A stretch of DNA of 6,937 bases from Ignavibacteriota bacterium (lineage in GTDB: Bacteria > Bacteroidota > Ignavibacteria > Tepidaquicellales > Tepidaquicellaceae), in contig PNBM01000100.1 in NCBI GenBank assembly GCA_003135995.1, positions 1 through 6,937 on the forward strand, in the 5' to 3' direction. Position 1 is the stretch's first letter. Each line of letters begins with the position of its first letter. The notes under the pieces are model-generated. The model had not been told where the DNA came from and searched no databases. It was given only the letters and a program-made list of their open reading frames with translations. Positions 1 to 6,204 of the stretch are shown here, one piece after another. The position numbers and the translations under genes were made by a program.

Positions 1-187
1 CATCGATTATTTTTCTTGTTTCCAGGCATTTCTCGTTTTCGCCTGATTTATTACCACGCGGACCATCGGCAGACACAAAGAGTTTCGCAGGTTTAATTTT
101 CCTGATAATTTCAAAAACCCTCTCAGTCGTCTCCGGTCTGTTAAATATCAAAAAAAGTATCGGCGTGGGGAGTGTGTTGTTTGTCAT
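1..187 (-). CDS. Glycosyltransferase, GT-A fold (GT2/HlpA-like), N-terminal fragment
   Basis: The 62 N-terminal codons of a gene that continues past the left edge; it is too short to stand out as a long ORF. Translation starts MTNNTLPTPILFLIFNRPET and continues through a KLFVSADGPRGNKSGE stretch. A short beta strand (PILFLIFNRP, residues 9-18), a helix with conserved T-T-E-R-V, and a second strand ending in SADGPR (39-44) are the opening of a nucleotide-sugar-binding GT-A fold, in the family often annotated as HlpA-like or glycosyltransferase family 2. It would transfer a sugar from a nucleotide-sugar donor at the cytoplasmic side of the membrane; donor and acceptor cannot be read from the fragment. 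The ATG lies 8 bases after the FkbM stop, so the two are probably cotranscribed. An AGGAG (207-211 on the minus strand) lies about 19 bases upstream, which is too far for a normal ribosome site. Its base composition looks GC-richer than that of fkbM. Confidence 0.8.
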   Translation of the reverse strand, partial: MTNNTLPTPILFLIFNRPETTERVFEIIRKIKPAKLFVSADGPRGNKSGENEKCLETRKIID

Positions 188-195
188 AATTTATG

Positions 196-1011
196 TTAAT
201 TCGAAACTCCTTTGATTTTCAAATTTTTTCTTACAGCTAAAATATTTTGGTAAGCAAATATTTCACAATGTATTGTTTCATATTTATCGATTCGCAAAAA
301 ACTTTTAGGTAATAATCTAAATAAATCATAATTTACCAAAAGATCGTAAAAATCTTTAAAAAAAATCCTGCTATATACATTCATCGCATTAAACTCGAAA
401 TGTATTAAATCTATTTTTCCATTATTTAAGCACTCTTTTGCTCCTAATAAAACATTGTATTCATTACCTTCTGTATCGATTTTTAATAGATTAATACGGT
501 CAATATTATTTCCTTGAATGAAGTTATCTAAAGTAATAACATCAACTTCATAAGAAATAGATTTTTTATGATAAAGGTTTTCAAAAGTTTCCTTAAATAA
601 TGTTGCATGTTCGGAACCTTCTAATTCCTCCTCGTAATCATACAATAACATTTTTGAATCTGAATTTCCACATGCAAGATTGTATGCTAAATAACCATAT
701 TTAGCTGCATTCTTCTTTAATATTTCATAAGTCTTCGGATGAGGCTCAAATGAATAAAGAATTGAATCAGAAGATAAAGTTTTAATTGAATTCGAATAAT
801 TACCAACATTTCCTCCAATATCAAAAATTACAGGTTCTTTAAAGTTATTTAATACAACTTTTAATAAATTCTTTTCACCACTTAAATTATCATTTTCGAA
901 ATTGTTTATTCCGATACTTTTAACAATCAAATTATAAATGGCTTTATTCAAATTATAAAATTTGCTCCTGGCAAATATTTTTCTATAAATATTATATATT
1001 AATTGTCTCAT
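196..1011 (-). CDS. FkbM family SAM-dependent methyltransferase
   Basis: A 271-residue class I methyltransferase of the FkbM family, which O-methylates sugars or other small substrates. In glycan clusters the substrate is usually a sugar hydroxyl. Residues 61-70 form motif I (VIFDIGGNVG, with D64, G66, G67 and G70 for SAM binding). SFEPHP at 87-92 supplies the acidic residue (E89) expected to hold the SAM ribose. KIDTEGNEYNVL at 177-188 is the hallmark FkbM motif, followed by LIHFEFN at 203-209. The first ~55 residues are a basic, poorly conserved helical lead. No signal peptide or membrane segment is seen, so it should be cytoplasmic. The ATG at 1009-1011 is the only reasonable start, and no Shine-Dalgarno is visible. 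It is followed at 8 bases by a glycosyltransferase gene, which fits a role in surface-polysaccharide decoration. Family is certain; the exact substrate is unknown. Confidence 0.93.
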   Translation of the reverse strand: MRQLIYNIYRKIFARSKFYNLNKAIYNLIVKSIGINNFENDNLSGEKNLLKVVLNNFKEPVIFDIGGNVGNYSNSIKTLSSDSILYSFEPHPKTYEILKKNAAKYGYLAYNLACGNSDSKMLLYDYEEELEGSEHATLFKETFENLYHKKSISYEVDVITLDNFIQGNNIDRINLLKIDTEGNEYNVLLGAKECLNNGKIDLIHFEFNAMNVYSRIFFKDFYDLLVNYDLFRLLPKSFLRIDKYETIHCEIFAYQNILAVRKNLKIKGVSN

Positions 1012-1068
1012 AAATTAAAATACATTTTATTGAAAAAACCTTCTATTCTAAAATTTATGGTAGGTTGG

Positions 1069-1091
1069 AAATTACTAATAATTAGTAATTT
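1069..1091. promoter_or_regulatory. Perfect dyad in divergent intergenic region (possible operator)
   Basis: A perfect inverted repeat of 11-bp arms (AAATTACTAAT and ATTAGTAATTT) around a single central A at 1080. It lies in the 203-bp space between the divergent fkbM (starts at 1011) and Ycf48-repeat gene (starts at 1215). The arms are too close together to form a good RNA hairpin, so a site for a dimeric DNA-binding protein is more likely than a terminator. The region is very AT-rich, so chance cannot be excluded. The rest of 1012-1214 is AT-rich leader with no ORF and no RNA gene that I can see. Confidence 0.45.
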
Positions 1092-1124
1092 ACGAATGCA
1101 AACATTGAAACTTTTAATTATCAC

Positions 1125-1153
1125 TTGACTTTTTCATGAATTATTAGGATTAT
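1125..1153 (+). promoter_or_regulatory. Candidate sigma-70-like promoter for the Ycf48-repeat gene
   Basis: TTGACT at 1125-1130 matches the -35 consensus in five of six positions. GATTAT at 1148-1153, after a 17-bp spacer, matches the -10 consensus in four of six. Transcription would start near 1160, about 55 bases before the ATG at 1215. No Shine-Dalgarno precedes that ATG, and the leader is almost pure A/T. Bacteroidota use a divergent consensus (TAnnTTTG), which I do not find here, so this is a weak call. Confidence 0.3.
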
Positions 1154-1214
1154 TACATAAATACTGCACTTCTAGTTATTTAATAAATTTTTATTAAATT
1201 TTAATTTTTCAATC

Positions 1215-3059
1215 ATGAAAAATTTATTTTCTAAAAAGGTTCTAATTATATTATTGTCATTTATATTTATATTCCTTGTAAACTCTAATCTCAAAGCTCA
1301 ATTAGGTTGGTATTTTGAGAATAGTGGTACAAATCAAACATTAACCTGCATTAGGTTTTTAAATGGTAATACAGCATGGGCGGTTGGATGGTTTTCAAAT
1401 ATACTTAAAACATCAAACGGAGGCTCGAATTGGGTACAAGTTAATTCTGGAGTAAGTACAAGTTTTCAAAATACATTTTTTGTTAATGTTAATACCGGTT
1501 GGGTTGTTGGACAAAACGGAACCATCATAAAAACTACTAATGCTGGTGATAATTGGTTTACTCAATCTTCGGGAGTAACATCTCTCCTAATGTATGTTCA
1601 TTTTTATAATTTGCAAACGGGTTGGATTTGTGGTGCAGGTGGCGTAGTATTAAAAACAACAAATAGTGGAATTAATTGGATCTCAAAAAATGTCGGGGCA
1701 ACTACAAATTTAAATTGCATATATTTTATAAATAATACAACCGGATTTGTGGATGGCGATAATGGTACTATAAGAAAATCCACAAATGGAGGTGATAATT
1801 GGTATAATATTACGACTCCTCTTACTTACAATCTTGATAAATTTTTCTTCATAAATGAAAATTCGGGATGGGTAACAGGTATTAATGGAACTATTCTTAA
1901 AACAACAAATGGGGGAAATAATTGGTTGTTTACTTATACGGGAGTTTATTGCTGGATTACAGCAATTCATTTTTTTGATATTTATACAGGATATGCAAGT
2001 GGAGGTGATTATGATAATCAAACGAGTGGAGTAATACTTAAAACAGTTAATGGAGGAATAAACTGGGTAGAAACAACTCATCCGGTTGTCCCATGGATGT
2101 CTTTCATAAGTTTTATATCTCCAGATACTGGTTGGTGTGTAGGTCAAAATGGAACTATTATTAAAACTGTAGATGGTGGTATGAGTATTCCTGTTGCTCC
2201 AATTTTAAATACTCCGAGTAATAATGCAACAGTAAATACAATGATACCAAATTTAACTTGGTTTGTATCAGGCGGAGCAACTAATTATACTGTTCAAATT
2301 TCACCATTATCTAATTTTTCAATAATTACAGATTCTAATACAACTATTAATTTGAACTATACAGTTCCAAATGGAAAATTGACAAATGGTTTAAATTATT
2401 GTTGGAGAGTAAAGGCAAGTAATTACCTTGGAACAAGTCCGTGGTCAAATGTGTGGAATTTTACAGTACAATTTGTTCCCTCAGCACCAAATTTAATTTA
2501 TCCTTCAAACGCAAGTAATATATTAATTACAAATCCTGTTTTCGACTGGGATTCAATTCCGGGAGTAACAAATTATCATATTCAAATATCAAAGGTGTCA
2601 AATTTTTCAGTTTTAACGGATTCAATGACTGTTCCTTATAGCTATTATGCGATTGCTTTAGGTAAACTTGAAGTAAATAACACATATTTTTGGAGAGTTA
2701 AAGCGCGAGCTTCCTCTGTTGAAGGACCATGGTCAGCTTTATGGTATTTTTCTGTTGTACCTACAAGTTTGAATCTCATAAGCAGTACAATTCCGGAAAA
2801 ATATAATTTATATCAAAACTATCCAAATCCATTTAATCCAACAACAAAAATTAAATTTGACGTTCCTAAGAATTCATTTAATAGTGCGATCATCTATGAT
2901 GTGTTAGGAAAACAAATCGAAAAAGTTTTTGAAGGGAATCTTAATCCGGGAAGTTATGAATTTAACTGGAATGCTTCTAAATATACAAGTGGTATTTATT
3001 TTGTAAGAATTCAAGGTGATAAATTTGTAGCAACAAAACGGATGATGCTAATAAAATAA
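1215..3059 (+). CDS. Secreted Ycf48/BNR-repeat protein with two Fn3-like domains and T9SS sorting tail
   Basis: A 614-residue exported protein. Residues 1-29 are a signal peptide: basic start KNLFSKK, hydrophobic core about 9-22, probable cleavage near LKA|Q. Residues ~42-324 hold seven Ycf48/BNR-like repeats of the form ...tGWvvGqnGtIlKTtnGGnNW. The closing tryptophans at 73, 114, 155, 196 and 237 are exactly 41 residues apart. Repeat six carries a 6-residue insertion (W at 284), and the last repeat lacks the closing NW. Such repeats fold as a beta-propeller. Two Fn3-like domains follow (about 329-419 and 425-515). They are internal duplicates, sharing NYxxQIS, SNFS, TDS and WRVKA. Residues ~525-614 are a type A T9SS sorting domain (YQNYPNPFNPTTKIKF, ending in KRMMLIK). 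It should cross the outer membrane by type IX secretion and stay on the surface or be released. No catalytic residues are evident; a role in adhesion or binding is inference. It stands alone between opposite-strand genes and has its own terminator. Confidence 0.93.
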   Translation: MKNLFSKKVLIILLSFIFIFLVNSNLKAQLGWYFENSGTNQTLTCIRFLNGNTAWAVGWFSNILKTSNGGSNWVQVNSGVSTSFQNTFFVNVNTGWVVGQNGTIIKTTNAGDNWFTQSSGVTSLLMYVHFYNLQTGWICGAGGVVLKTTNSGINWISKNVGATTNLNCIYFINNTTGFVDGDNGTIRKSTNGGDNWYNITTPLTYNLDKFFFINENSGWVTGINGTILKTTNGGNNWLFTYTGVYCWITAIHFFDIYTGYASGGDYDNQTSGVILKTVNGGINWVETTHPVVPWMSFISFISPDTGWCVGQNGTIIKTVDGGMSIPVAPILNTPSNNATVNTMIPNLTWFVSGGATNYTVQISPLSNFSIITDSNTTINLNYTVPNGKLTNGLNYCWRVKASNYLGTSPWSNVWNFTVQFVPSAPNLIYPSNASNILITNPVFDWDSIPGVTNYHIQISKVSNFSVLTDSMTVPYSYYAIALGKLEVNNTYFWRVKARASSVEGPWSALWYFSVVPTSLNLISSTIPEKYNLYQNYPNPFNPTTKIKFDVPKNSFNSAIIYDVLGKQIEKVFEGNLNPGSYEFNWNASKYTSGIYFVRIQGDKFVATKRMMLIK

Positions 3060-3086
3060 TTAATAATTATTCTTCTAAAAATTATA

Positions 3087-3122
3087 AAAAAACACGGGAT
3101 TGTTATTAATTCCGTGTTTTTT
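3087..3122 (+). terminator. Intrinsic terminator after the Ycf48-repeat gene
   Basis: A hairpin begins 27 bases after the stop codon. The left arm at 3087-3100 (AAAAAACACGGGAT) pairs with the right arm at 3109-3122 (ATTCCGTGTTTTTT), with one G-T wobble and an 8-base loop. The right arm ends in a run of seven T. The A-run on the left means it may also work for transcripts arriving from the other side. This is the clearest terminator in the window. Confidence 0.9.
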
Positions 3123-3130
3123 TATAAAAG

Positions 3131-3200
3131 TCCCCTCTATTAAGTCGCCCTTTGCTTTTGATCCCGACTTGTCGGGAAGGGGATTTAGGGGTGTGTGCTC
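3131..3200 (-). repeat. Left, inverted copy of the DUF559-flanking repeat, split by an insert
   Basis: Read on the minus strand, this starts GAGCACACACCCC (3188-3200), continues TAAATCCCC, and ends TTAATAGAGGGGA (3131-3143). These are the two ends of the repeat unit found at 3640-3728. The halves are separated by about 35 foreign bases (3144-3178) that contain another palindrome. The copy lies just upstream of the DUF559 gene and is inverted relative to the downstream copies. Confidence 0.75.
3162..3177. repeat. TCCCGAC/GTCGGGA palindrome nested in the left repeat
   Basis: Two 7-bp arms, TCCCGAC (3162-3168) and GTCGGGA (3171-3177), enclose a 2-base TT centre. It is much GC-richer than its surroundings and sits within the split left copy of the flanking repeat. 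It looks like a short dispersed palindromic repeat (REP/MITE-like) that landed in an older repeat. No T-run follows it, so it is not a typical terminator. Confidence 0.6.
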
Positions 3201-3228
3201 TAAAATATTAAATTATAATAAATATTTA

Positions 3229-3633
3229 TTGAATAATAATTCTAATAAAATATTATATAATCCCGGGCTAAAAATCTTAGCGCGTAAATTAAGAAATAAT
3301 AGTACTCATGGTGAAATTGCATTGTGGAAAGTTCTTAAAAAAAAGCAAATGAGAGGATATGATTTTCATCGTCAAAAGCCTGTCGATAATTATATTTTAG
3401 ATTTCTTCTGTTATAAATTAAAACTTGCAATTGAAATCGATGGTTTTAGTCATGAGGGAGAGAGAATAAAAAAGGATGAAGTGAGGCAACAAAAAATTGA
3501 AAGTTATGGAATTAAATTTTTAAGATTTACTGAAAGAGAAGTATTGAATAATATTAACGGGGTATGGAATATGATAAATGACTGGATTGAAAAGTTTGAA
3601 AAAGAGCAAGAGCACACACCAAACCATATTTAA
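3229..3633 (+). CDS. DUF559 endonuclease-like protein (PD-(D/E)XK/Vsr-like fold)
   Basis: A small DUF559 family protein, about 134 residues from a TTG start at 3229. The open frame extends back to 3100, but that stretch lies in the terminator and the left repeat and shows no family similarity, so the longer start is rejected. No ATG occurs before the conserved core. Family marks in 134-residue numbering: YNPGLKILARKLRNNST (about 10-26), E29 in GEIALW, FHRQKPVDNYILDFFC (46-61) with D58, and AIEIDGFSH (67-75) with E69, D71 and H75. D58 with E69-x-D71 resembles the metal-binding nuclease centre of the PD-(D/E)XK superfamily, to which Vsr mismatch endonuclease is related. DNA cleavage has not been shown for most members. 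The last codons (EHTP) read through a partial copy of the flanking GAGCACACAC repeat. It converges on the flippase gene. The start codon is uncertain; the family is not. Confidence 0.85.
   Translation: MNNNSNKILYNPGLKILARKLRNNSTHGEIALWKVLKKKQMRGYDFHRQKPVDNYILDFFCYKLKLAIEIDGFSHEGERIKKDEVRQQKIESYGIKFLRFTEREVLNNINGVWNMINDWIEKFEKEQEHTPNHI
3603..3619 (+). repeat. Partial repeat unit inside the end of the DUF559 gene
   Basis: AGAGCAAGAGCACACAC matches the junction between two neighbouring downstream units (…AGAGCAA then AGAGCACACAC…), but the hairpin part is missing. It encodes the protein's EQEHT tail. The coding end has therefore been written over by, or has grown into, the repeat family. Confidence 0.6.
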
Positions 3634-3639
3634 TAAAGA

Positions 3640-3728
3640 AGAGCACACACCCCCAGCCCCTCTTGATAGAGGGGAGAAGAGCAAAGAGCACACACCCCAG
3701 CTCCTCTTAATAGAGGGGAGAAGAGCAA
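3640..3728 (+). repeat. Two tandem copies of a 44-45-bp hairpin repeat
   Basis: Copy one is 3640-3684 (45 bp) and copy two 3685-3728 (44 bp). Each starts AGAGCACACACCCC, holds a hairpin, and ends GGGGAGAAGAGCAA. The hairpin in copy one is CCCCTCT (3657-3663) with AGAGGGG (3668-3674) around a 4-base loop; in copy two it is CTCCTCT (3701-3707) with AGAGGGG (3712-3718), with one wobble pair. A third, decayed start (AGAGAACAC) follows at about 3728-3736. The copies lie in the converging space between the DUF559 gene and the flippase, and the hairpins might slow transcription from either side. GC content stands out sharply from the AT-rich surroundings. Confidence 0.85.
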
Positions 3729-3754
3729 GAGAACACTAAATTGATTGAAAAGAT

Positions 3755-5248
3755 TTATCTTATTTTTTTCAGAATCAAATTTTTATATACCCAATATCTT
3801 TCATTTAAATCCGGCGAGACTTTTAATAATATTATTATTGCAGAGTATATAAGTGCAGTAATTCCACTTCTTACAATAATATCAAGAAAAACATTTTGCA
3901 TCACAGGAATCGCATTTCCGATAAAAAACGAAACCGCTGCGACCGCAATTACTATTAATTGCTTGTAATCCAGTGGCTGCATTTTGAAATTAATATAAAT
4001 GAAAAGCCACTTGATAAAATTAAAAGTAAAAAATGATGCAATAGCCGCGAGAGCCGCACCCACACCGCCGAATACAGGTATTAATAAGAAGTTAACGGTT
4101 ACACTGACTAATAATAAAATTATATTAAATAACGGGTCGAATTTATATTTATTTGAATTTACAATTATTTCTGAATTCAATCCTACGGAAATATCAATCA
4201 ATACTGCAATCCCAACGAAATAAAAAATATTGAAGTTATCTATGTATTCGGGTTTTTTAAGGAAATAAAAAAGATTATGCTTATTTATAATTACACCGAT
4301 ATAAATCAGGCATCCGAAAACAAATTGAATCAGAGATGTTCTTTTGTAAATATCAGCAATTTGTTTCATATCATTATTTTTCCATGCGGTTGCAATTAAC
4401 GGAACAGAAATCTTTGACAGCGAACGCATCGGAACATAAATTACAGTCGCTAAACTCATATAAATTCTGTATGCGCCTACGATAGATAAACCTACCATCG
4501 AACCGAGTATCAACACATCTGCACCGAACTGACCGATAATCATTGCAGCGCTCGAAAGGAAAAGGAAACTACCGTATTTCAGAATTTCAAGAAATTTTGA
4601 TTTTGTTACTGACTTAAACTCAAGCTCGAAAATAAATTCTTTTGAATAAATGATTTGAATTAACAAAAACAGGGCACATATTCCATTTATAAAAATATAG
4701 AAATAAACAAATTGTTCGAACGATAGAATTTTGAAAATAAATAAAATAATACCAATTGTAGTAAACAATCTCATCAATGCTTCTTTCAATATCGTCGCGA
4801 ATACCGTTCTGAATATGGCTCTTGCAAGAGCTTCGAGAATATTGAACAGAAGCGTAAACAAACTTAATGGAATCAGAATATAATAATAATCAACAAACAT
4901 AGCCGAGTTCTTTATGTATGCCGATATTATGAGAGGTTTGAGTAACAGGAAAAGAATTGTTAGAATTAAAAATCCGGACGTACCGATTATAATTATATAA
5001 ACTAAAAATGCTTTATGTTTCCTGTCATCGGTTTTAAAGAACGGAAAAAATTTCGGGATTGTATTCGCAAGTCCGAATGCGGAAAGGTAAGCATAAATTA
5101 TAGACACGCTAATTATTAATCCTATCAGCCCGAATTGTTCAGAAGTAAAATAAGCAGGGAATAAAATTATAACATTCAGATAACCGAGTGCGAAACCGAT
5201 ATATGAAAAAATTGTATTAGCAAGAGCCTGTTTGCGTACTTTTCCCAA
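3755..5248 (-). CDS. Polysaccharide flippase, Wzx-like (MOP/MATE superfamily)
   Basis: A 497-residue integral inner-membrane protein. It should flip a lipid-linked oligosaccharide from the cytoplasmic to the periplasmic face. Hydrophobic segments fall at about 11-33, 38-62, 80-104, 118-140, 160-178, 180-202, 225-245, 254-274, 303-321, 340-360, 372-392, 395-417, 429-447 and 456-476. Fourteen segments is at the usual Wzx count, and the length is typical. The N-terminal NTIFSYIGFALGYLN and the EQFGLIGLI loop fit the bacterial polysaccharide-export family. Charged loops (FFKTDDRKHK at 71-80, AWKNNDMKQ at 288-296) alternate with the membrane segments. The start is a TTG at 5246-5248 (an ATT lies just before it in frame); it follows the methyltransferase stop by 3 bases, so the two are translationally coupled. 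It may belong to the same unit as the minus-strand glycan genes to the left, now separated from them by plus-strand genes. The glycan carried cannot be told from sequence. Confidence 0.9.
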   Translation of the reverse strand: MGKVRKQALANTIFSYIGFALGYLNVIILFPAYFTSEQFGLIGLIISVSIIYAYLSAFGLANTIPKFFPFFKTDDRKHKAFLVYIIIIGTSGFLILTILFLLLKPLIISAYIKNSAMFVDYYYILIPLSLFTLLFNILEALARAIFRTVFATILKEALMRLFTTIGIILFIFKILSFEQFVYFYIFINGICALFLLIQIIYSKEFIFELEFKSVTKSKFLEILKYGSFLFLSSAAMIIGQFGADVLILGSMVGLSIVGAYRIYMSLATVIYVPMRSLSKISVPLIATAWKNNDMKQIADIYKRTSLIQFVFGCLIYIGVIINKHNLFYFLKKPEYIDNFNIFYFVGIAVLIDISVGLNSEIIVNSNKYKFDPLFNIILLLVSVTVNFLLIPVFGGVGAALAAIASFFTFNFIKWLFIYINFKMQPLDYKQLIVIAVAAVSFFIGNAIPVMQNVFLDIIVRSGITALIYSAIIILLKVSPDLNERYWVYKNLILKKIR

Positions 5249-5251
5249 AAT

Positions 5252-6025
5252 TTATTTTTTAAGTTTTTGAATTATATAATTGTAATCGCTGTCGTGGAGT
5301 GATTTCCTGTTTGAAAATGGAATAAATAATTTTGATAAATAAGGATAAGTTATTAATTTGAACCAAACGCCGTTCTTTTTTTCTTTCGAAAGCAAATGAA
5401 TGTTTTTTCCGTTTGTATAAAAATTCAGCCCGAAAGTTTTTGCAATTTGTTCGAGTGATTTTATTGAATAAAGAGAAATATGCTGTCCGTGGTCAAGCGC
5501 ATAATACCACCATTCTTCGGGCTTCGGGTAACTTGCTGGAATTATAAATGTACTGAATAAAATACTATCGGAGTAATATAACATTTGCTTAATTTCTTCG
5601 AGTGGATTTTTCAGATGCTCAAAGACTTCAAATGCGGTAAGCAATTCGTATTTTTCATTTTTTGCTTCAAATTCTTTTGCAAATAAATTTTCGCAATATT
5701 TATCCTGCCAGTAAAAATCATAACCGTAATCCCGCATCAGTCTTACGAAAATTCCATAGCCTGCGCCATAGTCAACATATTTTGCGTTTTTATTAAAATG
5801 AGATTTAATGACCGATTTTGTTATTTCAGAAAACTCGAAATTTCTTTTTATTAACCCTATATCGCTTTTATTAATTACTTCAGAATAAGATTCATCGAGC
5901 CAGAACGGGTTTTCGGTCTGCACGAATCCACAATTGGGACATTTGTAATATTTAATATCGTATTTAAATAATATTTTTGCTTCGGAAAAAAATTCAGTAC
6001 CCGAATCGCAAATCCTGCAGTTCAT
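5252..6025 (-). CDS. Zinc-ribbon class I SAM methyltransferase
   Basis: A 257-residue methyltransferase, starting at the ATG 6023-6025. The frame stays open upstream to 6154, but that part is encoded by a 9-bp tandem array (SSL repeats) and is not family-like; the protein proper starts MNCRICDSG. Two CxxC pairs (C3/C6 and C29/C32) form an N-terminal zinc ribbon, as in sugar C-methyltransferase-like proteins. Motif I is YVDYGAGYG (83-91; D85, G87, G89, G91). D108 probably ends strand two, and TAFEVFEHLKNP (130-141) is the post-I region with the EVFEH signature of Methyltransf_23-type enzymes. EEWWYYALDHGQHISLYS (170-187) is the likely substrate-side motif. It acts in the cytoplasm, probably on a nucleotide- or lipid-linked sugar. 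The flippase starts 3 bases after its stop. No Shine-Dalgarno is visible. The substrate is unknown. Confidence 0.85.
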   Translation of the reverse strand: MNCRICDSGTEFFSEAKILFKYDIKYYKCPNCGFVQTENPFWLDESYSEVINKSDIGLIKRNFEFSEITKSVIKSHFNKNAKYVDYGAGYGIFVRLMRDYGYDFYWQDKYCENLFAKEFEAKNEKYELLTAFEVFEHLKNPLEEIKQMLYYSDSILFSTFIIPASYPKPEEWWYYALDHGQHISLYSIKSLEQIAKTFGLNFYTNGKNIHLLSKEKKNGVWFKLITYPYLSKLFIPFSNRKSLHDSDYNYIIQKLKK

Positions 6026-6089
6026 ATTTGTAAGTAATTTGTTGAAAAATAGTAAATAGGCGTGAGAAAACAAATAATAAAAAATAAAC

Positions 6090-6161
6090 AAACTTGATAA
6101 ACTTGATGAACCTGATATACTTGATAAACTTGATAAACTTGATAAACTTGACAAACTTCAC
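6090..6161. repeat. 9-bp tandem array 1 (eight AAACTTGAT units)
   Basis: Eight units of exactly 9 bp starting at 6090: AAACTTGAT twice, GAACCTGAT, ATACTTGAT, AAACTTGAT twice, AAACTTGAC and AAACTTCAC. On the minus strand the core reads AAGTTTATC. It lies about 65 bases upstream of the methyltransferase start and is open in several frames (SSL, IKF or NLI repeats), because 9 is a multiple of 3. These readings are artefacts of the array. The spacer to the ATG (6026-6089) is AT-rich without further features. Confidence 0.92.
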
Positions 6162-6177
6162 CATTTCACTCTTTGTC

Positions 6178-6202
6178 ATTCCAGCATGTTCTCAGCTGGA
6201 AT
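6178..6202. repeat. REP-like hairpin (ATTCCAGC / GCTGGAAT)
   Basis: Arms ATTCCAGC (6178-6185) and GCTGGAAT (6195-6202) pair perfectly over 8 bp around a 9-base loop. It begins 2 bases after the stop of the zinc-ribbon gene (6205). No T-run follows on the minus strand, so it is more like a dispersed palindromic repeat of the TCATTCCAGC type than a true intrinsic terminator. It could still protect the 3' end of the upstream transcript. Confidence 0.65.
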
Positions 6203-6204
6203 CA

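Noticed and set aside
1179..1198. TTTAATAA/TTATTAAA dyad just before the Ycf48-repeat start
   Set aside because: It is pure A/T in a leader of nearly pure A/T, so an 8-bp match is easily due to chance and the hairpin would be weak.
1710..2147. 145-codon minus-strand open frame inside the Ycf48-repeat gene
   Set aside because: It is antisense to the 41-residue repeats, which repeat its codons too; the translation is Ile/Cys/Ser-rich without any fold signal.
3100..3228. N-terminal extension of the DUF559 gene from a TTG at 3100
   Set aside because: It starts inside the terminator hairpin and runs through the left repeat; the family core begins only after about 3229.
3640..3728. CRISPR array
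   Set aside because: The copies abut without unique spacers, and there are no cas genes; they are tandem hairpin repeats.
3131..3736. Classical insertion sequence
   Set aside because: No transposase is present, and I could not identify target-site duplications; only a nuclease-like gene and hairpin repeats are seen.
3741..3968. 75-codon plus-strand open frame opposite the flippase end
   Set aside because: It is a shadow of the flippase's hydrophobic codons, with no independent signal.
3999..4223. 74-codon plus-strand open frame opposite the flippase
   Set aside because: It is a shadow of the flippase coding sequence; low-complexity translation.
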